A stretch of 10,549 nucleotides of DNA from JBHJHK01 sp050330975 (GTDB taxonomy: Bacteria; Pseudomonadota; Gammaproteobacteria; Competibacterales; Competibacteraceae), in contig JBHJHK010000048.1 of the NCBI GenBank assembly GCA_050330975.1, forward strand, positions 1 through 10,549. The letters are read 5' to 3'. Positions 6,499 through 10,549 of this stretch are shown here, piece by piece (position 1 is the stretch's first letter; every line of letters begins with the position of its first letter). The notes beneath the pieces were generated by a model, which worked only from the letters and a program-made list of their open reading frames with translations, did not search any database and had not been told where the DNA came from. The position numbers and the translations under genes were made by a program.

Positions 6499-7564
6499 TT
6501 GAAATTGGTTGAGACGTCAAAGGTGTATGCAAAGGATATGGCTCTTGGCGGTATTCTTGGCGGTATTGTGGGGACTTCTTTGAGCTTGATGGTGATGGCC
6601 TTTGCGATCCTAATGTTCAACAACCAACTGACTGAATTCTTGACCTTACTCTGCTGCCTTCATGCTGTGGGGATGCGGCCTCGCCGTTGCCCTAGGAGCA
6701 ATTCTTAGCCAGGTGCCCAACACGATTACAACCGTGCATCTCGGCCCAGCGGTACTTGCCGGAAGTATCATCGCCAACCTCGGCGTCTCGACGGCATTGA
6801 TAAATGACATGTCGAGCTGGTTGTCGACGGCGTTGGCAGCCACATTAATCATTGCCTTTGGAACTGCTATCATCGCCATGGCGTTTTGGTTTTTCCGCCT
6901 AGCGCGATTAGTTCAGTTTCTACCCTATCCCGTCATCTGTGGTTTTATCGCTGGCGTGGGTTAGGTGCTGTTTAAAGCCAGTGTGCAACTACGAGCTGAA
7001 GGTCGCTGATCTGTGCTGTTTGATCAATGTGGCTTTAGGGTCTTTGGCCGCCGCGTATTTGGTGAAACGAACTACGGTTTAGAATGGGTGGAAGAGCAGT
7101 TGCTCGCCCAACATGGCATTAGCAAAACCGAGCGCCCCATTGCAGAGATCCTGGCGGAGCTATTGGATGAAAATGCCCCTGCACTCAATCAGTAACTACA
7201 GAGGATGGAAATTCCCCAAGGCCATTACCTCTACCGCTTGGGCGAAGAAGGCCGCAGCGTTTATTTCGTCGAGAGAGGGTCGATTTCCCCGTTGGTCCCC
7301 CTCCACGGAGGCGGCGAGCTGCGACTGCGCAAGTTGGGGCCAGGGGCCGTCGTGGGGGAGATGGATTATTACGATGGGACACCTCGGGACGCCGATGCCT
7401 TGGTGACCCAAGATGGCGTGTTGTGGCAACTGCCGGCGAAGACCCTCGAACAGCTCAGTCGGCGTTCTCCCCAGCAGGCAGAGCTCTTTCACATCATGTT
7501 GGCCCGTGTCATGTCCCGGAGAATAGCCCAGCTAAGTGATAAACTCCGGGTGGTACTCAGTTGA
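6499..7564 (+). pseudogene. Decayed SulP anion transporter with STAS and cyclic-nucleotide-binding remnants
   Basis: An intact relative would be an inner-membrane SulP/SLC26 anion transporter with a cytoplasmic STAS domain and a C-terminal cyclic-nucleotide-binding (CNB) domain. Remains in order: first helices from a TTG at 6499 (GGGAG at 6490-6494), including FAILMFNNQLTEFL; a frame change at about 6641-6660; then LWGCGLAVALG through FLPYPVICGFIAGVG. TAG (6962) replaces the Trp expected in the family's G-x-G-W segment, and VLFKAS follows it. At about 6975-7015 the rest of the membrane domain and most of STAS are missing, and TGA lies at 7007. The end of STAS (GLEWVEEQLL) then appears. TAA (7193) separates it from a nearly complete CNB domain (EIPQGHYLYRLGEEG; phosphate cassette GEMDYYDGTPRDADA). 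All stops from 6962 on lie in one frame. An intact protein would exceed 650 residues. Non-functional as a transporter. Confidence 0.88.
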
Positions 7565-7580
7565 GGGGCCCGGTGGGCTG

Positions 7581-7594
7581 GTGGGGGATCCCAC
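7581..7594. terminator. Weak hairpin between the convergent SulP pseudogene and ThDP-enzyme gene
   Basis: GTGGG pairs with CCCAC around a GGAT loop in the 34-bp gap between the stops at 7564 and 7599. The stem is only 5 bp and has no T-run, so termination here is a guess from position. Confidence 0.25.
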
Positions 7595-7598
7595 GCCC

Positions 7599-9308
7599 TC
7601 AAGTTCCCCGCCGCGCCCCATCGAGGGCGTCAAAGGCCGTCACCGGGGGATAGGCGCTGGGGTCAGTGAGGACATCGATAACCGTGGTTTGAGGGTCCGC
7701 CAGGGCCCTTGCCAAGGTGGGTCCGTAGTCCCCTGGCCGTTGGATGCGCACCCCACGGCAACCGCAGGCGACGGCAATGGCTGCGTGGTCCACCGGGGTC
7801 AAATCGCAAGCCTCGGTGCTGCGGCCAAATAACAACACCTCGGCGTCCTTTTGATAGGCCAGCACCTGGTTGTTGAGCACCGTCACCACCACGTTGATCC
7901 CCAAACGAGTGGCTGTTTCCAATTCCTGCCAGGCGTGGGCAAAGCCGCCGTCCCCCACCAAACATAAAACCGGCGCCGAAGGACGGGCCAACTTGGCCCC
8001 CAGGGCCATGGGATATCCCCAGCCCAAGCCCGCTAACCCCCGGGGGGTGATAAACCGCATCCCCGGCGCCAGGGACTGCAAGTAAGCGGCGATCCACACC
8101 GAGGCGTAGCTGGCATCGGCTACCACCACGGTATCCTCGGTCAAGACCTTTTGTAGCTCCCCCACCAAGCGCTCCGGGCGCACGGGTTGGTCATTGCTGG
8201 TTAACAGCGCCGCCACGGCCCCCCGGTTGCTCTGGCGGGCGGCTCGCAGTTCCCGGGTCAGGGCGTTGCGCCGGGCGGCCTCGCCATCGCCCAACTGGGC
8301 CCCCAGGGCCTGGAGGGTGAGTTTGGCGTCCCCCACCAGCCGCAGGGCCTCGTAGTTGCGCCCCACTTCGCCGCCGTCGACGTCCAAGTGGATAAACTGG
8401 GTGTGGTCGGCGAACAACCGCCAGCTATCGGTGCCGTTTTGGTTGGTGCGGGTGCCCACCAGCAACACCACGTCGGCGCCGCGGACCCAGTCCCGTAGCC
8501 CTGCTGTGGGGCTGTGGCGCCCCATGATATAGCCGATGACCCCCAAGGACAGGGGATGATCCTCGGCCACGGCCCCCTTGCCCATGACCGTGGTGGCCAC
8601 GGGCAGACCCGCCCGCTCCTGGAGGACGGCCAGCTCGCCGCTGGCATCGGCGCTGTGGACCCCGCCCCCGGCGACGATCAACGGCCGCCGGGCCCGGGTT
8701 AAGGCCCCGGCGGCGGCGGCGATCCGGGCGGGGTCCGCCACGGTTCGATCCAGGGGATAGTCTCCCAGGGCCTGGCGGCGGGGCGAAGCCTCCACCGCCG
8801 CGGGTGCATCCAAAAGATCCACCGGCAACAACAATACCGCCGGCCCCATGGGGCCGGTGGTGGCTTGGACGATGGCCTGGTCGAGGTAATCCACCAAGCG
8901 TTCTGGGGTCTCGACCCGGCCCACCCATTTGCTGCAGGCGGCAAACAGGGCCCGGTGATCGAAATCTTGGAAGGCGTTTTTTTCCCCGAGGGGTCGGGGG
9001 ATGTCTTGCACCAGGGCCAGCAGGGGGATGGAGGCCTTGAGGGCCTCCCCCAGGCCGGGGACCAACAGCGTGGCAGCGGGGCCGTTTTGGGCCGTCACCA
9101 CCCCGATGCGGCGGGCGACCCGGGCGTAGCCGTCGGCCATGTAGCAGCCGGTGCTCTCGGCCCGGTAGCCGATTTGGCGGATGCCGCGGCGCTGGTTGGC
9201 CAGTTGCACCGCCGAGGGCAAGCTCTGGCCAAAGGTGAGTTCCACCCCGTGGCGGGCCAAGGCGGCGGCTAGGGCGTCGCCCGCGGTGGATTGAGGGACG
9301 TGATTCAT
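7599..9308 (-). CDS. Thiamine-diphosphate enzyme, acetolactate-synthase-like, substrate unknown
   Basis: The 569-residue protein has the three-domain layout of the acetolactate synthase / pyruvate oxidase superfamily. The N-terminal pyrimidine-binding domain has the catalytic Glu at E51 (YRAESTGCYMADGYAR). An AFQDFDHRALF segment near 112-122 resembles the acetolactate-synthase FQE region. A central domain follows. The C-terminal diphosphate-binding domain has GDGG at 452-455 and NN at 479-480, the standard GDG-x-NN metal-binding spacing. The segment after NN (QVLAYQKDAEV) differs from biosynthetic IlvB enzymes, and no small regulatory subunit gene is nearby, so isoleucine/valine synthesis is unlikely. 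GGGGAG (9322-9317) lies 8 nt before the ATG. The gene starts 19 bp after the quinone oxidoreductase stop and is probably co-transcribed with it. Superfamily is sure; the reaction (decarboxylation or acyloin-type condensation of a 2-oxo acid) is inferred only. Confidence 0.88.
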   Translation of the reverse strand: MNHVPQSTAGDALAAALARHGVELTFGQSLPSAVQLANQRRGIRQIGYRAESTGCYMADGYARVARRIGVVTAQNGPAATLLVPGLGEALKASIPLLALVQDIPRPLGEKNAFQDFDHRALFAACSKWVGRVETPERLVDYLDQAIVQATTGPMGPAVLLLPVDLLDAPAAVEASPRRQALGDYPLDRTVADPARIAAAAGALTRARRPLIVAGGGVHSADASGELAVLQERAGLPVATTVMGKGAVAEDHPLSLGVIGYIMGRHSPTAGLRDWVRGADVVLLVGTRTNQNGTDSWRLFADHTQFIHLDVDGGEVGRNYEALRLVGDAKLTLQALGAQLGDGEAARRNALTRELRAARQSNRGAVAALLTSNDQPVRPERLVGELQKVLTEDTVVVADASYASVWIAAYLQSLAPGMRFITPRGLAGLGWGYPMALGAKLARPSAPVLCLVGDGGFAHAWQELETATRLGINVVVTVLNNQVLAYQKDAEVLLFGRSTEACDLTPVDHAAIAVACGCRGVRIQRPGDYGPTLARALADPQTTVIDVLTDPSAYPPVTAFDALDGARRGT

Positions 9309-9327
9309 GGACGATGCTCCCCGGGGG

Positions 9328-10329
9328 TTAGGGCGCCACGGCCAACAAAAGCTTGCCCATGTGCTGGCTAGACTCCATGCGGGCGTGGGCTTTGGCCGCC
9401 TCCACTAGGGGGTATTCGCTGTCGATGGGGGGCTTTAGATCGTGGCCCTCGAATAAGGGCCAGACCTTTTGCCGTAGGGTGGCGGCCACCTGGGCCTTGA
9501 CCTCGGGGGTGCGGGCCCGCAGGGTGGAGCCGGTGATGGTGAGGCGGCGCAACATCAAGGGCAACAGATCCAACTGGACCTTGGGAGTGTCCAAAAAGGC
9601 GATCTGACTCAAGCGCCCGTCGTTGGCCAGGGCCGAGAGGTTGCGCTGGACGTAACCGCCCCCCACCATGTCCAAGATCACATCCACCCCCCGGCCGTCG
9701 GTGGCCGCCTTGACGGCGGCGACAAAGTCTTGCTCTTTGTAGTTGATCCCCGCGGCCCCTAGGGCTTCGCAGTAGGCCACCTTGGCGGCGCTGCCGCAGG
9801 TGGCCCACACCCGATGCCCCGTGGCCACGGCCAGCTGAATGGCGGTGGTGCCGATGCCGCTGGAGCCACCGTGGACCAATAGGGTCTCCCGGGGCTGCAA
9901 CTTGGCCCGCTCAAAGGCGTTGATCCACACGGTGAAAAAGGTCTCGGGCAACCCCGCCCCCAAGCGCAGGTCGACACCCGGTGGCAAGGGTAGACACTGG
10001 CCCGCCGGTACCGTCACATACTGGGCATAGCCGCCGCCGTTGGTGAGGGCACACACGGCGTCGCCCACCTGCCAGCCCGTCACTCCCTGGCCCACGGCGT
10101 CGATCACCCCCGACACCTCCAACCCCGGCAGATCGCTGGCCCCGGGGGGTGGGGGGTAACCCCCGCCGCGCTGGAGGCAGTCGGGACGGTTGACGCCGGC
10201 GTAGGCGACGCGAATCCGCACCTCCCGGGGGTCGGGGACGGGCGTGGGGCGGTGACAGGGTTTCAGCACCTCGGGACCACCGGGTTCGGTGATCTCCACG
10301 GCCTGCATGGTGGATGGGGCTTCGCCCAT
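9328..10329 (-). CDS. NAD(P)H quinone oxidoreductase, PIG3/TP53I3-like
   Basis: This is a zinc-independent medium-chain dehydrogenase/reductase that closely resembles the PIG3 subgroup, which reduces quinones or other activated double bonds with NADPH in the cytoplasm. Counting from the ATG at 10329 gives 333 residues, close to the family's usual length. The GroES-like N-terminal domain has MQAVEITEPGGPEVLK from residue 8 and YAGVNRPDCLQR near 43-54. The Rossmann domain carries the NADP motif HGGSSGIGTTAIQLA at 153-167, with GRGVDVILDMVGG further on, and the zinc-binding cysteines of alcohol dehydrogenases are absent. An upstream GTG at 10422 would add 31 residues rich in Pro and unlike the family. 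ATG 10329 has GGAGA 8 nt upstream, so it is preferred. The gene is first in a likely pair with the thiamine-diphosphate enzyme gene. Physiological substrate unknown. Confidence 0.92.
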   Translation of the reverse strand: MGEAPSTMQAVEITEPGGPEVLKPCHRPTPVPDPREVRIRVAYAGVNRPDCLQRGGGYPPPPGASDLPGLEVSGVIDAVGQGVTGWQVGDAVCALTNGGGYAQYVTVPAGQCLPLPPGVDLRLGAGLPETFFTVWINAFERAKLQPRETLLVHGGSSGIGTTAIQLAVATGHRVWATCGSAAKVAYCEALGAAGINYKEQDFVAAVKAATDGRGVDVILDMVGGGYVQRNLSALANDGRLSQIAFLDTPKVQLDLLPLMLRRLTITGSTLRARTPEVKAQVAATLRQKVWPLFEGHDLKPPIDSEYPLVEAAKAHARMESSQHMGKLLLAVAP

Positions 10330-10337
10330 GGCAAGAT

Positions 10338-10342
10338 TCTCC
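10338..10342 (-). promoter_or_regulatory. Shine-Dalgarno fixing the quinone oxidoreductase start
   Basis: GGAGA on the minus strand lies 8 nt before the ATG at 10329. It supports this start over the more upstream GTG at 10422. Confidence 0.6.
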
Positions 10343-10418
10343 AGTGGTGGATGGGGTTGTGGTGCAACCGGGGTTATCGATGGGCGCCGGGCCGAGGGGC
10401 AACTGGGTGCCTTTTCCC

Positions 10419-10487
10419 TCACTGTCCCGCCTCGGGGGCCTCGCCCCGGTAGCGGTTGAGGCGGGCCATGGCCTGGTGGACGTGGTC
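10419..10487 (-). CDS. 3' end of an unidentified gene (truncated by the contig edge)
   Basis: A minus-strand frame gives 22 sensible residues, beginning DHVHQAMARLNRYRG and ending in EAGQ before a TGA at 10421-10419. Codon use is like the neighbouring genes. Beyond 10487 the sequence becomes a 14-base G run and then nearly pure G/C, so the frame cannot be trusted further. If real, the gene lies 89 bp upstream of the quinone oxidoreductase on the same strand and could head that operon. Too little remains to identify it. Confidence 0.35.
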   Translation of the reverse strand, partial: DHVHQAMARLNRYRGEAPEAGQ

Positions 10488-10549
10488 GGGGGGGGGGGGG
10501 GCGCGGGGCCGGCCCCCGCCCCCCCGCCCGCGGCGCCCCCGCCGCCGCC
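10488..10549. other. Low-complexity G/C-only contig end
   Basis: A run of 14 G (10488-10501) is followed by sequence made only of G and C to the end. The left end (1-72) has matching character. The abrupt change from normal coding sequence suggests sequencing or assembly artefact at the contig edges rather than genomic sequence. Confidence 0.6.

Noticed and set aside
6962..7195. Stop-codon reassignment or recoding explaining the in-frame TAG, TGA and TAA
   Set aside because: All three stop codons occur, TAG, TGA and TAA end other genes here normally, and there is also a frameshift and a large deletion, so decay is simpler.
7599..9308. Biosynthetic acetolactate synthase (ilvB)
   Set aside because: The segment after the NN of the ThDP motif is unlike IlvB, and no ilvN or ilvC is nearby, so only the superfamily name is used.
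9328..10422. GTG start at 10422 for the quinone oxidoreductase, overlapping the upstream TGA
   Set aside because: The extra 31 residues are Pro-rich and unlike the family, while ATG 10329 has a well-placed GGAGA.

Overview
This 10.5 kb stretch looks like a complete contig or contig piece from a high-GC bacterium. I infer a gammaproteobacterium, because the thioredoxin reductase, the PutA with a C-terminal domain and the SulP/STAS/cyclic-nucleotide-binding fusion all read like proteins from that class. That placement comes from recalled family resemblance, not a search, and no genus can be named. Roughly the first 70 and last 60 bases are almost pure G/C, so the outermost sequence is probably unreliable.

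Layout. At the left edge a gene on the minus strand is cut off just after its start codon, which has a full AGGAGG ribosome site. It is divergent from trxB (thioredoxin reductase, plus strand). The region between them holds three tandem copies of a 17-bp unit. trxB converges on an NhaC-type Na+/H+ antiporter gene (minus strand), with a G/C hairpin between the two stops. Upstream of nhaC on the same strand is putA, a full bifunctional proline dehydrogenase / P5C dehydrogenase without the N-terminal DNA-binding domain. Upstream of putA is about 360 bp of AT-rich DNA (about 37% GC by hand count of 6181-6480).

A plus-strand SulP-family anion transporter gene with STAS and cyclic-nucleotide-binding parts follows. 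It is a clear pseudogene, with one frameshift, a nonsense codon replacing a probable Trp, a large internal deletion and two further in-frame stops. It converges on a minus-strand pair: a PIG3-like NAD(P)H quinone oxidoreductase gene followed 19 bp later by an acetolactate-synthase-like thiamine-diphosphate enzyme gene, probably one transcript. At the right edge are the last 22 codons of another minus-strand gene.

Function. PutA feeds proline into glutamate and the quinone pool, and NhaC would handle Na+/H+ balance. The nhaC gene appears to lack the middle third of the normal protein through an in-frame deletion, so its activity is doubtful. Thus both transporter genes here show internal loss. 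The quinone oxidoreductase and thiamine-diphosphate enzyme pair is intact, but its substrate is unknown. I see no mobile element, CRISPR array, RNA gene or convincing new defence or biosynthetic system. The most useful leads are the shortened NhaC, the decayed SulP gene, the 17-bp repeats and the uncharacterised two-gene operon.
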